Shown here in pieces: positions 1 to 8,529 of a DNA stretch of 47,508 bases. Below the pieces are notes generated by a model. The model saw only the letters and a list, made by a program, of their open reading frames with translations, searched no databases and was not told where the DNA came from. The DNA lies in contig CADADB010000018.1 in NCBI GenBank assembly GCA_902786595.1, positions 1 through 47,508 of the forward strand, in the 5' to 3' direction. Origin of the DNA: an uncultured Bacteroidota bacterium. GTDB taxonomy: Bacteria > Bacteroidota > Bacteroidia > Bacteroidales > WCHB1-69. How positions within the stretch are numbered: position 1 is the first letter of the stretch; each line of letters starts with the position of its first letter. Made by a program: the position numbers and the translations under genes.

Positions 1-1926
1 ACCTTCGAAGTAGGCCGCACCGCCGGCATAGTTGCCCAACACCATCTCAGGACGGCCATCTCCGTTAAGGTCTGCCACCGCTACAGCCACTCGCCTACCC
101 TCTTGGAAATCTTGCGCCAAGCCATTGACGGTCTCCGCCAAATTCGCCTCTGCCTTTTCGAAAGCACCGTCTAAATTTCCATCAATCTGCTTGTAATAAG
201 CTACTTCGCCCAACTCGCCCGCACAGAACAAAACCGTGCCGTATTGTGCATCCCGATAAAAACAGGGAACACTATATCCAAAATAAGACAGGGTGAAGTC
301 CCTTATATCAACGCCACCTAAAGTATCTGTAATCTTCTGAAAAACAGGCATATCACCACCTGTGTTTTGGTAATACGAAAGCAATCCGCGACGATTCCCT
401 ATTATCAAGTCCTTTCTCCCGTCACCGTCAAGGTCGAAACACTGCGGGGTACTACATTCCCCGACATCAATGCCAGCAAAATCGGTGGTAACCATACCAT
501 TTCCCGTCATCAAGCGGACATGGGGCACCAGCACCAGTGTACCATCCTCTTGCCCGCATAGCATGTCGGTATCGCCATCTCCGTCAAAGTCGCCAAAGGC
601 GGGATGCAACGCATGGTAGCTTAAAGATTTGAGATTTCCGAAATCGCGGGTCTGTAAGGTAAACACTGGCGAATCGGTTGTTCCCGTATTCCGATAATAT
701 GACACTGACGATGAGAAAAAAGAAGTCAACCAACCGTTGATCACTTTCGCACTGTCGAACTGCCCGTAATTGCCGACAAACAGATCTAAAAGTCCATCGC
801 CGTCAAAATCATACAACACCGGATGACACCCGCTCCCGACATCCATCATTTCTCCTTGCAAGAAATCGGTTTTTGTAAGCGTATATTGTTGTATATCAGT
901 ATTATAATCATACACCCAAACACTGTTCAAATCCTGAGACTTGGTCAACGAGGGGTCGGAAGGCGACACCACTAACGAAGGTTCTTCCCGTTCTGGAAGA
1001 GTCACGAAAGAAGCTGCCGGCATCGAATAGAGAAAAATCGGCATGGAGGTCGGAAAGGCCGTATCCTGCATCGTCATCAGCGCATCGGACAACGTGCCGT
1101 GATTATATAATAGAATATTGTACGGAGAATCCACGTCTCCCAACAGCAAATCCGGCAAACCGTTGCCGTCAAAGTCGTGCAACAGCATTGAAGATCCAGT
1201 ATGGCGCGTATGGTCATCATCAGATTTCTCACTACAGTCGGTAAAGAGCGAGACAGCATTATTGTCGGCGGCCTCCTCAAAATGCCCCCAACACTCATTC
1301 TCCAAACGGAAATCAAAAGAATCGCCGTCGGCCGCATAGTTGCGCAGATGGTGCACATATCGACCCATCACCCAAAAATTCAGCAAGTCAAGATGCCCGT
1401 CTTGGTCAATGTCATCCACGACAATATAATCATCCGGGGAAGCATAGATATTCGTATATCCATTGTAATAAAAAGCCGTCAAGGGATCCGCCGCGAGCTG
1501 GAACTGCAACGTGTCTTCGGAGACATTCTTGAAAACACGCACAGAAGCCAGTCCATAGGTGAAAATGTCCGCCTTGCCATCGTGATTATAATCGTGCAGG
1601 ATCACCCAGTCGTGTAATTCAGGAAAACAGCGGGCATAATGCGGTGCATAAACAAAACCGTTGCCGACACGCAAGAACGGCAACAAGCGGTTTCCGTGCT
1701 TCTCAAACCCCAATAGGTCCAGAGTACCGTCAAGATCAAGATCAATCTCGGAGAATCGGACCGAATTGAGGCCACCGGCCCACGGCATGGCCAACGACTG
1801 ACCATTCTCCATCACAGAGACATCGGATCGCCTCTCAAAGCCGAAGTCGTAAAAGGTATTTTGGGCTGCCGCGAGTGAAATCAGCAAACCGAACAACAAG
1901 GACAAAGTAAAGGAGTGGCGGCTCAT
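1..1926 (-). CDS. FG-GAP/VCBS repeat exported protein (partial, C-terminus outside window)
   Basis: I translated this frame by hand; it is open for 642 codons from the ATG at 1926 to the left edge, so the C-terminus is missing. It starts with a signal peptide (MSRHSFTLSLLFGLLISLAA, then AQ). The body contains at least eight calcium-loop motifs of the FG-GAP/VCBS type, for example DLDLDGTLD, DYNHDGKAD, DIDQDGHLD, DFDGNGLPD, DFDGDGLLD, DFDGDGDTD, DLDGDGRKD and DLNGDGRPE, typically followed by hydrophobic GN/GNY strands. Such repeats fold as a surface beta-propeller. The start codon lies two bases after the stop of the M23 peptidase gene, so the two are probably translationally coupled. A T9SS signal could lie beyond the edge. 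Role: exported, probably surface-bound; substrate unknown. Confidence 0.85.
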   Translation of the reverse strand, partial: MSRHSFTLSLLFGLLISLAAAQNTFYDFGFERRSDVSVMENGQSLAMPWAGGLNSVRFSEIDLDLDGTLDLLGFEKHGNRLLPFLRVGNGFVYAPHYARCFPELHDWVILHDYNHDGKADIFTYGLASVRVFKNVSEDTLQFQLAADPLTAFYYNGYTNIYASPDDYIVVDDIDQDGHLDLLNFWVMGRYVHHLRNYAADGDSFDFRLENECWGHFEEAADNNAVSLFTDCSEKSDDDHTRHTGSSMLLHDFDGNGLPDLLLGDVDSPYNILLYNHGTLSDALMTMQDTAFPTSMPIFLYSMPAASFVTLPEREEPSLVVSPSDPSLTKSQDLNSVWVYDYNTDIQQYTLTKTDFLQGEMMDVGSGCHPVLYDFDGDGLLDLFVGNYGQFDSAKVINGWLTSFFSSSVSYYRNTGTTDSPVFTLQTRDFGNLKSLSYHALHPAFGDFDGDGDTDMLCGQEDGTLVLVPHVRLMTGNGMVTTDFAGIDVGECSTPQCFDLDGDGRKDLIIGNRRGLLSYYQNTGGDMPVFQKITDTLGGVDIRDFTLSYFGYSVPCFYRDAQYGTVLFCAGELGEVAYYKQIDGNLDGAFEKAEANLAETVNGLAQDFQEGRRVAVAVADLNGDGRPEMVLGNYAGGAAYFEG

Positions 1927-1928
1927 GG

Positions 1929-2879
1929 CTACCGTACGCGCAGACGTTGTCCCTCGCGAATAAAGTCGCTACGCAAGCGGTTTAGTTTCTTTATCTTAGA
2001 AACTGTAGTATGGTATTTGGCTGCGATTTTGCCCAGGTTGTCACCCTTGCGCACCTTATAATATTGTGCGGAAGACTGGGGTTTCGGGGTAGTCGGTTGC
2101 ACCGTCGGTTGTGTCGGGTTCGGCACGGAGACCGTATAACCGGAAATGAACAGCGTGTCGTATTTGGTTTTGAAATTCTCGAAATCGATGAGACGGTTAG
2201 GGTTGATATCGTTGCCGAGATAACGGACCTCAAAGTGGAGGTGCGAACCATAAGAACGCCCTGTGTTGCCGCCAAGACCGATGATATCGCCGGCCTTCAC
2301 CATCTGTCCGGGATTCACCAGCCGGCGGGAAAGGTGCGCGTAATAGGTCTCCAAGCCGTTGTCGTGACGGATGACCACGAGATTACCGTAGCCACCGGTG
2401 TTGGCCGTACCTTTGGAGATACGCACGATGCCGTCCCACGCAGCCGCCACCGGCGTCCCTTCGGGATAGCCCAGATCGACACCGCGGTGCATCCTGCGAT
2501 GACGATACCCGTAGTTGGAGGTGATGCGGTAGTTAGCAGGATGATGGTAACCCGCCAAAACAATGGTGTCGCGCGCCGCAGACCCCTGATGCCGGTAATG
2601 GATGGTCACAATGTCGAAGTTCTGATACAAATTGAAACCCGGCATCCAGTTGAAATAGGTGAACAGCAACCCGTTGCCGTGGTCAACATTGTCCAGGTTG
2701 GAATCATACATCGAATTGATGAGATTTCCCAAAGAATCCTCCTCTATCACGGCTTCTATATGGGCGGTGTCGTTCACCACATTGAACTGGATATGGTTTT
2801 CCTGCGCCACAAGGCGGAAGAAACCGAACACGAGCAATATGGTCAAGCTTATATGTTTGGATATCAGTATCTTTTTCAT
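1929..2879 (-). CDS. M23 family metallopeptidase with C-terminal LysM
   Basis: 316 residues. An N-terminal signal peptide (MKKILISKHISLTILLVFGFF...) is followed by a linker and an M23 peptidase domain at about 115-225. The zinc motifs are visible: HRGVDLG (HxxxD), YYAHL and HLHFEVR (HxH). A LysM domain with YKVRKGDNLGKIAAKYHTT closes the protein at about 270-316, after a Thr/Pro-rich linker. The family cleaves peptidoglycan cross-links, or as a degenerate form regulates amidases; here the zinc ligands look intact. It sits between a small basic exported protein (9 bp upstream) and the FG-GAP protein (2 bp downstream), which suggests a three-gene envelope operon. Confidence 0.92.
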   Translation of the reverse strand: MKKILISKHISLTILLVFGFFRLVAQENHIQFNVVNDTAHIEAVIEEDSLGNLINSMYDSNLDNVDHGNGLLFTYFNWMPGFNLYQNFDIVTIHYRHQGSAARDTIVLAGYHHPANYRITSNYGYRHRRMHRGVDLGYPEGTPVAAAWDGIVRISKGTANTGGYGNLVVIRHDNGLETYYAHLSRRLVNPGQMVKAGDIIGLGGNTGRSYGSHLHFEVRYLGNDINPNRLIDFENFKTKYDTLFISGYTVSVPNPTQPTVQPTTPKPQSSAQYYKVRKGDNLGKIAAKYHTTVSKIKKLNRLRSDFIREGQRLRVR

Positions 2880-2888
2880 AATTTGGCA

Positions 2889-3218
2889 TTAGAAATTACC
2901 GCAACCCCGTTTGTTTTTGCGAGATTTGCTCTTTGTTATCCCATGGCTTCTGTTCGCATCATGACTTCTCTCAACGATGGCTCTACTCTTGATTGTTTTT
3001 CTCCCATGGTTTTTTCGGGTTGAATTTTTCTTTATGTAATAGGTAGTGTGCTGAGAGGTGGAAGCGTTCCAATTAGGGGTGTGCCGCGTGCGGACAGTCT
3101 GGTATCTGGACGACTTATGTGTTTGATTGCGAGACACCTGGCAAGATCCGGAGAACATCATCCCAACGGAGCAAAAGAAAAATATGATATATCTCAAAAG
3201 TCTATTTTTCATGTTCAA
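2889..3218 (-). CDS. small basic exported protein, unknown function
   Basis: 109 residues. The N-terminus (MNMKNRLLRYIIFFFCSVGMMFSGSC) reads as a signal peptide; the SGSC may be a weak lipobox. The mature part is very basic and rich in Lys, Arg, Ser, Thr and His, without recognisable domain. A second possible start is the Met at residue 3. A -7 box lies just upstream at 3241-3248, and the gene is first of the operon with the M23 peptidase. A charge-mediated interaction with cell wall or polysaccharide is conceivable but is only inference. Confidence 0.6.
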   Translation of the reverse strand: MNMKNRLLRYIIFFFCSVGMMFSGSCQVSRNQTHKSSRYQTVRTRHTPNWNASTSQHTTYYIKKNSTRKNHGRKTIKSRAIVERSHDANRSHGITKSKSRKNKRGCGNF

Positions 3219-3240
3219 TTATTTCTGTGATTCAAAATGG

Positions 3241-3248
3241 CAAAGATA
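3241..3248 (-). promoter_or_regulatory. -7 box TATCTTTG for the M23 operon
   Basis: The minus strand reads TATCTTTG, matching the Bacteroidota -7 consensus TAnnTTTG, about 22 bp upstream of the ATG at 3218. No clear -33 TTTG is visible. With the box at 3359-3366 it makes a divergent promoter region. Confidence 0.55.
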
Positions 3249-3358
3249 CAATTTTTTGGAATTGATTCGGCACCACCACTGCATTTTTATAGCTATAACG
3301 CTCAATTTCTGTTGTTTAGTATAAGTGGAAATTAACGACACCAACCTCAAAAAAATTG

Positions 3359-3366
3359 TACTTTTG
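3359..3366 (+). promoter_or_regulatory. -7 box TACTTTTG for the MFS gene
   Basis: TACTTTTG fits TAnnTTTG. Transcription would begin near 3371-3373, downstream of an in-frame ATG at 3325, so it decides the start of the MFS gene in favour of the ATG at 3385. Confidence 0.6.
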
Positions 3367-3384
3367 CCGCCGAAAGAAAACCCC

Positions 3385-4575
3385 ATGGCACCATCTGAAA
3401 AAGAGCGACTTTGGAACAAAGAGTATATCAAGGTGATGGTAGCGAACTTTTCGCTGTTCTTCGCCTTCTACATCCTCACACCGCTGCTCCCCATCTACCT
3501 GAGCGAGCATTTCGGCGCGACAAAAGACGTCATTGGCCTGGTATTGTCGGGCTATGCCGTGGCCGCGCTGCTGTTCCGACCGTTCAGCGGATATATCGTC
3601 GATTCGTTCAACCGGAAGAAGGTGTTGGTTTTCTTTATGTTGCTGAGTTTCATATTCTACGGTTTCTATCTGTTGGCGGGCACTTTGGCGCTCTTCGCCG
3701 TGGTGCGCACCCTCCACGGCGGACCGTTCGGGGCGAGCACCGTGGCCAATTCCACCGTTGCCATCGACGTGCTGCCCTCCTCGCGCCGTAACGAGGGCAT
3801 CGGCTATTATGGGCTGAGCAACAACATCGCCACCGCCATTGCGCCCACGGTCGGCATCGCCCTCTACAAATACTTCGGAGACTTTAACATCCTGTTCGTC
3901 GTCGCGCTGCTTTTCGCCCTGATAAGCGTGGCAGTCTCCGCCTCGGTGAAGCTGCCGGAACGCGCACCCGTGGCCGACAAGAAGAAGATTTCCCTCGACC
4001 GTTTCTTCCTCCTGAGAGGATGGTTCATTGGCGTTAACATGGTCTGTTTCGCTCTCTGCTACGGCGTGTTGAGCAACTATCTGGCCATCTACGGCAAAGA
4101 GGTTATGGGCATCACCAGCGGGTCCGGCACCTTCTTCCTGCTGCTCTCCCTCGGACTGATCTTGTCGCGGCTGCAAGGTGGCAAATCGTTGAGAGAGGGC
4201 AAGTTGACCCGTCATGCAGGCATCGGAATCCTGATTTCCACGGTCGGATACACGGTGTTCGTCATCTCCACGCATCCCGTCTGCTTTTACGCCACCGCCA
4301 TACTCGTGGGACTTGGGAACGGGCACATGTGGCCTGCTTTCCAGAACATGATCATCTCCGTCGCGCACCACAACGAGCGCGGCACCGCCAACTCCACCCT
4401 GCTGACCAGCTGGGACTTGGGTATGGGATTAGGCATCGTCCTCGGAGGCGTCATCGCCGAGTATTTCGGATATTCTGCCGCCTTCTGGACTGTGGTGGCC
4501 GTCCACGTCATCGGGGTTGCCATGTATTTCACATGTACAAGGAAAATGTTCCTGCAGCGACGGATAACAGAATGA
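3385..4575 (+). CDS. MFS transporter
   Basis: 396 residues from the ATG at 3385 (MAPSEKERLWNKEY). An in-frame ATG 60 bases upstream lies before the -7 box and is rejected. The protein is hydrophobic throughout with about 12 membrane segments. The loop between helices 2 and 3 reads GYIVDSFNRKKVL, the MFS motif A position (GxxxDxxGRR-like), and helix 4 carries RTLHGGPFGAS. It resembles drug or small-molecule efflux members of the family; the substrate cannot be told. It stands alone: divergent from the M23 operon and followed by a separate promoter for kbl. Confidence 0.88.
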   Translation: MAPSEKERLWNKEYIKVMVANFSLFFAFYILTPLLPIYLSEHFGATKDVIGLVLSGYAVAALLFRPFSGYIVDSFNRKKVLVFFMLLSFIFYGFYLLAGTLALFAVVRTLHGGPFGASTVANSTVAIDVLPSSRRNEGIGYYGLSNNIATAIAPTVGIALYKYFGDFNILFVVALLFALISVAVSASVKLPERAPVADKKKISLDRFFLLRGWFIGVNMVCFALCYGVLSNYLAIYGKEVMGITSGSGTFFLLLSLGLILSRLQGGKSLREGKLTRHAGIGILISTVGYTVFVISTHPVCFYATAILVGLGNGHMWPAFQNMIISVAHHNERGTANSTLLTSWDLGMGLGIVLGGVIAEYFGYSAAFWTVVAVHVIGVAMYFTCTRKMFLQRRITE

Positions 4576-4616
4576 CTACTTCAAAACAAAAATTGAACAT
4601 ATTCAGAAAAAAAATG

Positions 4617-4624
4617 TACTTTTG
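4617..4624 (+). promoter_or_regulatory. -7 box TACTTTTG upstream of kbl
   Basis: TACTTTTG is preceded by TTG at 4593-4595, a spacing of 21 bp, near the usual distance to the -33 element. The start codon of kbl lies 219 bp further on, giving a long leader that holds two copies of a 32-bp repeat and two heptamer arrays. Confidence 0.5.
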
Positions 4625-4667
4625 CCACGATTTAAAGAACCTGCTATCTCATTCGTTCTCTTCTGCT

Positions 4668-4762
4668 CTACCAAGCTCTTGCCCCTGTCGGGGCTGCTCT
4701 AGGAAAATGTTTTTTTGATTGAACCTTGAACTACCAAGCTCTTGCCCCTGTCGGGGCTGCTC
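4668..4762. repeat. two direct copies of a 32-bp element with a small hairpin
   Basis: Identical 32-bp copies lie at 4668-4699 and 4731-4762 (63-bp period). Each begins CTACCAAGCTCTT and contains the inverted repeat GCCCC-TGTC-GGGGC. The first copy is followed after about ten bases by a run of seven T (near 4710-4716). Both lie in the presumed kbl leader. Confidence 0.75.
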
Positions 4763-4773
4763 AAGGAATCTAA

Positions 4774-4844
4774 TCACTGTTCACTGATCACTGATCACTA
4801 TTAAACAATAAACAATAAACTATAAACTATAAACCATAAAGTAT
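4774..4844. repeat. two adjacent heptamer arrays (TCACTGA)4 and (AAACTAT)6
   Basis: 4774-4801 holds four 7-bp units (TCACTGT, TCACTGA, TCACTGA, TCACTAT). One base later 4803-4844 holds six units (AAACAAT x2, AAACTAT x2, AAACCAT, AAAGTAT). The last unit runs into the kbl start codon ATG at 4843. Confidence 0.85.
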
Positions 4845-6033
4845 GTACACCAATTTCCAACAACATCTTCAGAAAGAATTGGCCGACATCAAGGAAGCCG
4901 GCTTGTACAAGAACGAACGCATCATCGCTTCCCCGCAAAGCGGTGAGATCACGCTGCAGGACGGCAGCAAGGTGCTGAACTTCTGCGCCAACAACTACCT
5001 GGGCCTCGCCAACGACGCGCGTCTGATTGCCGCCGCCAAGGAAGCCCTCGACACCCACGGTTACGGCATGGCCTCCGTGCGTTTCATCTGCGGCTGCTCT
5101 GACCTGCACAAAGCCCTGGAGAAGAAAATCGCTGAATTCTTTGGCACGGAGGACACCATCCTCTACGCCGCCTGCTTCGACGCCAACGGCGGTGTCTTCG
5201 AGCCCCTGCTCACCGACCAGGACGCCATCATCTCCGATGCCCTCAACCACGCCTCCATCATCGACGGCGTGCGTCTCTGCAAGGCGATCCGCTACCGTTA
5301 CAAAAACGCTGACATGGCTGACCTCGAGGAACAACTGAAAGCCGCTCAGGCACAGCGTTTCCGCATCATCGTCACCGACGGCGTGTTCAGCATGGACGGC
5401 AACGTCTGCCCGCTCGACAAGATTTACGAACTGGCTCAGAAATACGACGCCATGGTCATGGTTGACGAGTCTCACTCCGCCGGCGTGGTGGGCAACACCG
5501 GTCGCGGCGTGACCGAGCGCTACAACCTGCGCGGCAAGATCGAGATCCTCACCGGTACGCTGGGCAAGGCCTTCGGCGGCGCTATCGGCGGTTTCACCAC
5601 CGGTAAAAAGGAAATCATTGATATGTTGCGTCAACGCTCCCGTCCGTACCTGTTCTCCAACTCCATTCCTCCGATGGTGGCCGCTGCCGGCTGCAAGATG
5701 GTTGACATCATGTCGGAGACTAACGAGCTGCAGGACAAGCTGCACAGCAACACCGAATATTTCGTGGCCAAGATGAAATCCGCCGGTTTCGACATCAAGC
5801 CGACCGAGTCCGCCATCTGCGCCGTGATGCTGTATGACGCCAAACTGTCACAGGTGATGGCCGCCAAACTGCAGGAGGAAGGCATCTACGTCACCGGTTT
5901 CTACTATCCTGTGGTACCGAAAGACCAGGCCCGTATCCGCGTGCAGATTTCCGCCGCCCACGAGCCCGAGCACCTCGACAAGTGCATCGCCGCCTTCACC
6001 AAGATCGGCAAGGAACTCGGCGTGCTGAAATAA
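4843..6033 (+). CDS. kbl: glycine C-acetyltransferase (2-amino-3-ketobutyrate CoA ligase)
   Basis: 396 residues, the usual length of Kbl (398 in E. coli). It is an alpha-oxoamine synthase of fold-type I PLP enzymes: N-terminal NFCANNYLGLAND, PLP-site region VMVDESHSAGVVG, and the Schiff-base lysine in TGTLGKAFGGAIGG near residue 242. The enzyme converts 2-amino-3-oxobutyrate and CoA to glycine and acetyl-CoA, the second step of threonine breakdown. The partner gene tdh is not in the window, so the enzyme may act with a Tdh encoded elsewhere. Related synthases (8-amino-7-oxononanoate synthase, serine palmitoyltransferase) are less likely given the closely Kbl-like N-terminus. A terminator follows at 6064-6094. 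Confidence 0.93.
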   Translation: MYTNFQQHLQKELADIKEAGLYKNERIIASPQSGEITLQDGSKVLNFCANNYLGLANDARLIAAAKEALDTHGYGMASVRFICGCSDLHKALEKKIAEFFGTEDTILYAACFDANGGVFEPLLTDQDAIISDALNHASIIDGVRLCKAIRYRYKNADMADLEEQLKAAQAQRFRIIVTDGVFSMDGNVCPLDKIYELAQKYDAMVMVDESHSAGVVGNTGRGVTERYNLRGKIEILTGTLGKAFGGAIGGFTTGKKEIIDMLRQRSRPYLFSNSIPPMVAAAGCKMVDIMSETNELQDKLHSNTEYFVAKMKSAGFDIKPTESAICAVMLYDAKLSQVMAAKLQEEGIYVTGFYYPVVPKDQARIRVQISAAHEPEHLDKCIAAFTKIGKELGVLK

Positions 6034-6036
6034 TTT

Positions 6037-6064
6037 GCAATTAGAAATTCGTAATTAGTAATTG
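6037..6064. repeat. heptamer array GTAATTA, four units
   Basis: Units GCAATTA, GAAATTC, GTAATTA, GTAATTG begin three bases after the kbl stop codon and end at the terminator stem. Confidence 0.65.
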
Positions 6065-6094
6065 GAGGATGACGGAAGTTGTCCTCCTTTTTTT
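6064..6094 (+). terminator. intrinsic terminator of kbl
   Basis: Stem 6064-6073 with 6078-6087 (GGAGGATGAC / GTTGTCCTCC, two G-U pairs), loop GGAA, then seven T at 6088-6094. Confidence 0.75.
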
Positions 6095-6133
6095 GCGGCC
6101 ACACCCGCCGTACCGCCAACAGCTAACGGTTAA

Positions 6134-7069
6134 CTACTCGCCCCGCATCACCGAATCGATGTCACGCGCCACTTTCTGCGAGAAAAGGTCCGCGCCAGTC
6201 TTGTTCAGGTGCATCGTGTTGTAGAAGTAGGCCGTGTCGTAGCTGAGCTCGTCGTAGGTGTAGTCCAAATACGGGATGTCGAAATCTTCAGCGATTTGCG
6301 CGAACATGGCGTGCATGCCCGTGGAGTCCGCCATCTTTCGCGTACCACCGATGTAAAACGGCGAGGTGACCAGCACCACTTGGATGCTGTCGCGGCGGCA
6401 CTCGGACAAGAAATTTCTGAACTGCCGGATAATCGTTGTGTCATGAGTATAAGAAACGCTGGTCTGCTGCTGAAGCCCTCGTCCACTCCACTTCCGGTCG
6501 TAGCTGCGGAAACCCTTATACAAAGGAATATCGTATTCGCTTTTCACTGTGGGAAAAAGAATTTTCCGCATGAGAATCTTCCGACCCAGAAAACGCCAAC
6601 ACGGCAGTACAAAATCCGCGAAGGAGAAATTCTCCTGCTTATGACAAAGCCGCCAAAGATACGGGTCGTGGAGGTAGGGCACAAACTGTACTCGCTCATA
6701 ACCGTTGCTTTTCTGCATCGTGCCGTGACTCACCTCATAGACAATTAGTTTTGGCTTGGGATTTCTCCGATGACGGAATACCTTGTATTTCAAAATCTGG
6801 GAATCGGCGGCGCGACCATTCATGCCTAGATTGTAGCTGTTGGTATGGAGAACGCTATCGATGATGGCCGGATTGAACTGCACAAACGCCCTGGAGCTGC
6901 CCATGATGAGGACTTCTGCATCAATATCCCGCTGATAAAGGTCGTTCCATGTGGCAAACGGTGAGGTACGCAACCGCAGTGCTTTTGTAGTCAGCAGCAT
7001 ATCGAACGCCACCGCCATAACCAGCAGAATGAAAGCGAAAAGAAGTGTCTTCAGCAGGAACTTTTTCAT
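6134..7069 (-). CDS. SGNH-hydrolase-like partner of MBOAT acyltransferase
   Basis: 311 residues from the ATG at 7069, one base after the MBOAT stop; an in-frame upstream ATG at 7129 lies inside the MBOAT gene and is rejected. The N-terminus is a signal anchor (MKKFLLKTLLFAFILLVMAV). LIMGSSRAFVQFNP near residue 55 resembles the SGNH nucleophile block, and HLNKTGADLFSQ near the C-terminus could bear the catalytic His. Proteins of this kind follow AlgI/DltB-like acyltransferases and work in O-acetylation of cell-surface or secreted polysaccharide, by general knowledge of AlgJ/AlgX- and DltD-like partners. Exact substrate unknown. Confidence 0.7.
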   Translation of the reverse strand: MKKFLLKTLLFAFILLVMAVAFDMLLTTKALRLRTSPFATWNDLYQRDIDAEVLIMGSSRAFVQFNPAIIDSVLHTNSYNLGMNGRAADSQILKYKVFRHRRNPKPKLIVYEVSHGTMQKSNGYERVQFVPYLHDPYLWRLCHKQENFSFADFVLPCWRFLGRKILMRKILFPTVKSEYDIPLYKGFRSYDRKWSGRGLQQQTSVSYTHDTTIIRQFRNFLSECRRDSIQVVLVTSPFYIGGTRKMADSTGMHAMFAQIAEDFDIPYLDYTYDELSYDTAYFYNTMHLNKTGADLFSQKVARDIDSVMRGE

Positions 7070-7070
7070 A

Positions 7071-8489
7071 TCAGAACTGGAAATAGATGAAGGTTTCTGA
7101 ATTGGAATAGGCAAAGAACATAATGACAATCAGACTGTAATAGAGGAGATAACGGATCGCGGCGGAATGGATGCGCAAGTCAAGACCATGGTTTCCCGCA
7201 CGATGCACCCACTCCATGACGAGCATGAGGAATACATAGATGGAGCATGCGGAGAGTCCTTCGGTGTAGGGCGCTCCCCCACCCGACAACAATGTAATGT
7301 ATTGCCACGCCTGTCCGATGGAGTCGGCACGGAAGAGTATCCATCCGACGGTTACTAACGCGAAGGTCAGCAACATGCGGCCTGCCTCGGACCAAGTGGG
7401 TAAGGCGCGTCCTACAGCAATGCCGCTGGTGTATTTGCGGTTGCGACCCGACAGGATGAGCGGCAGGAAGAGCAGCGCGTGGAAAGCGCCCCAGGCAAGG
7501 AAAGTCCAGTTGGCGCCGTGCCAGAAACCGCTCAACAGGAAGATGACGAACGTGTTGCGCACGACCTTCGCCTTCGGGACGCGACTGCCGCCCAACGGGA
7601 TATAGACGTAGTCGCGGAACCACGTGGTAAGCGAAATGTGCCACCGCCGCCAGAACTCCGCAATGTCACGACTGAAATAGGGATTGTTGAAGTTCCGCAT
7701 CAGCTTGATACCGAACAGTTTGGATGTACCGATGGCGATATCGGAGTAGCCGGAGAAATCACCGTAGATTTGGAAAGCGAACAGCACGGCGGCGATGGCT
7801 AAGGTACTGCCGCTCTGCGACGCATACGATCCATAGACGTAATCGACGTAGGCGGCGCAGTTGTCAGCCACAGCGATCTTCTTGAAAAGTCCCCAAAGGA
7901 TCTGCCTCATGCCATCGACGGCCTGCGCGTAGTCGAAAGTGCGCGGCTTTGCGAACTGCGGCAGCAGATTGGTCGCCCGCTCGATAGGACCGGCCACCAA
8001 CTGTGGGAAGAAGCTCACGAACGCGAAGAACTGCACAATATCACGGGTGGGTTCCAGCTTCCCGCGATATACGTCGATGCTGTAGCTCAACGCTTGGAAA
8101 GTGTAGAAGCTGATGCCCACAGGCAGTATGATGTTGAGCAGCAGACCGTCGGTGCGGCTGTTCAGAAAGAGGTTTGCGAAAGAGGTAACGAAAAAGTCGT
8201 AATATTTGAAGACTCCGAGAATCGCCAGGTTCAACACTATATTAGAAACATGCACGATTTTCGCGACCGGGCGGTTGCGATGGCGTTCGATGAGGAGGCC
8301 GCTGCCCCAGCTGCAGAGCGAAGTAAAGGCAATCAGGAAGAGAAAACGCCAGTTCCACCAACCATAAAAGAGGTAAGAGACCGCAACCACAAAGAGGTTC
8401 TGTGCCCGTACACTCCGCCGAAACACAAGCCAATAGAGCAAAAACACAACTGGCAGAAACAGGGCGAACTCTATCGAATTGAAAAGCAT
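7071..8489 (-). CDS. MBOAT family membrane-bound O-acyltransferase (AlgI/DltB-like)
   Basis: 472 residues, about ten or more membrane helices. Family signatures: SYSIDVYRGKLEPTRDIVQF, FFPQLVAGPIER, FWRRWHISLTTWFRDYVYIP and LLSGFWHGANWTFLAWGAFH, the last with the conserved MBOAT histidine near residue 323. The family transfers acyl groups from the cytoplasmic to the outer side of the inner membrane, typically O-acetylating polysaccharides. It lies 40 bp downstream of the beta-mannosidase gene and is coupled to the SGNH-like gene, suggesting one operon from the promoter at 11166-11173. Confidence 0.93.
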   Translation of the reverse strand: MLFNSIEFALFLPVVFLLYWLVFRRSVRAQNLFVVAVSYLFYGWWNWRFLFLIAFTSLCSWGSGLLIERHRNRPVAKIVHVSNIVLNLAILGVFKYYDFFVTSFANLFLNSRTDGLLLNIILPVGISFYTFQALSYSIDVYRGKLEPTRDIVQFFAFVSFFPQLVAGPIERATNLLPQFAKPRTFDYAQAVDGMRQILWGLFKKIAVADNCAAYVDYVYGSYASQSGSTLAIAAVLFAFQIYGDFSGYSDIAIGTSKLFGIKLMRNFNNPYFSRDIAEFWRRWHISLTTWFRDYVYIPLGGSRVPKAKVVRNTFVIFLLSGFWHGANWTFLAWGAFHALLFLPLILSGRNRKYTSGIAVGRALPTWSEAGRMLLTFALVTVGWILFRADSIGQAWQYITLLSGGGAPYTEGLSACSIYVFLMLVMEWVHRAGNHGLDLRIHSAAIRYLLYYSLIVIMFFAYSNSETFIYFQF

Positions 8490-8529
8490 GATTGGAGTCG
8501 AATCAGGGCAGAAAAGTTGATTAATATGG

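Noticed and set aside
2010-3023. Long plus-strand open frame antisense to the M23 peptidase
   Set aside because: It is a shadow of the minus-strand gene: no recognisable motif and no conserved domain, whereas the other strand has clear M23 and LysM motifs.
3316-4371. Minus-strand frame of 351 codons opposite the MFS gene
   Set aside because: His/Gln/Glu-rich composition is the usual antisense image of membrane-protein codons; the plus strand encodes a clear transporter.
4801-5745. Minus-strand frame of 314 codons opposite kbl
   Set aside because: Val/Gly/His-rich shadow frame; kbl on the plus strand is unmistakable.
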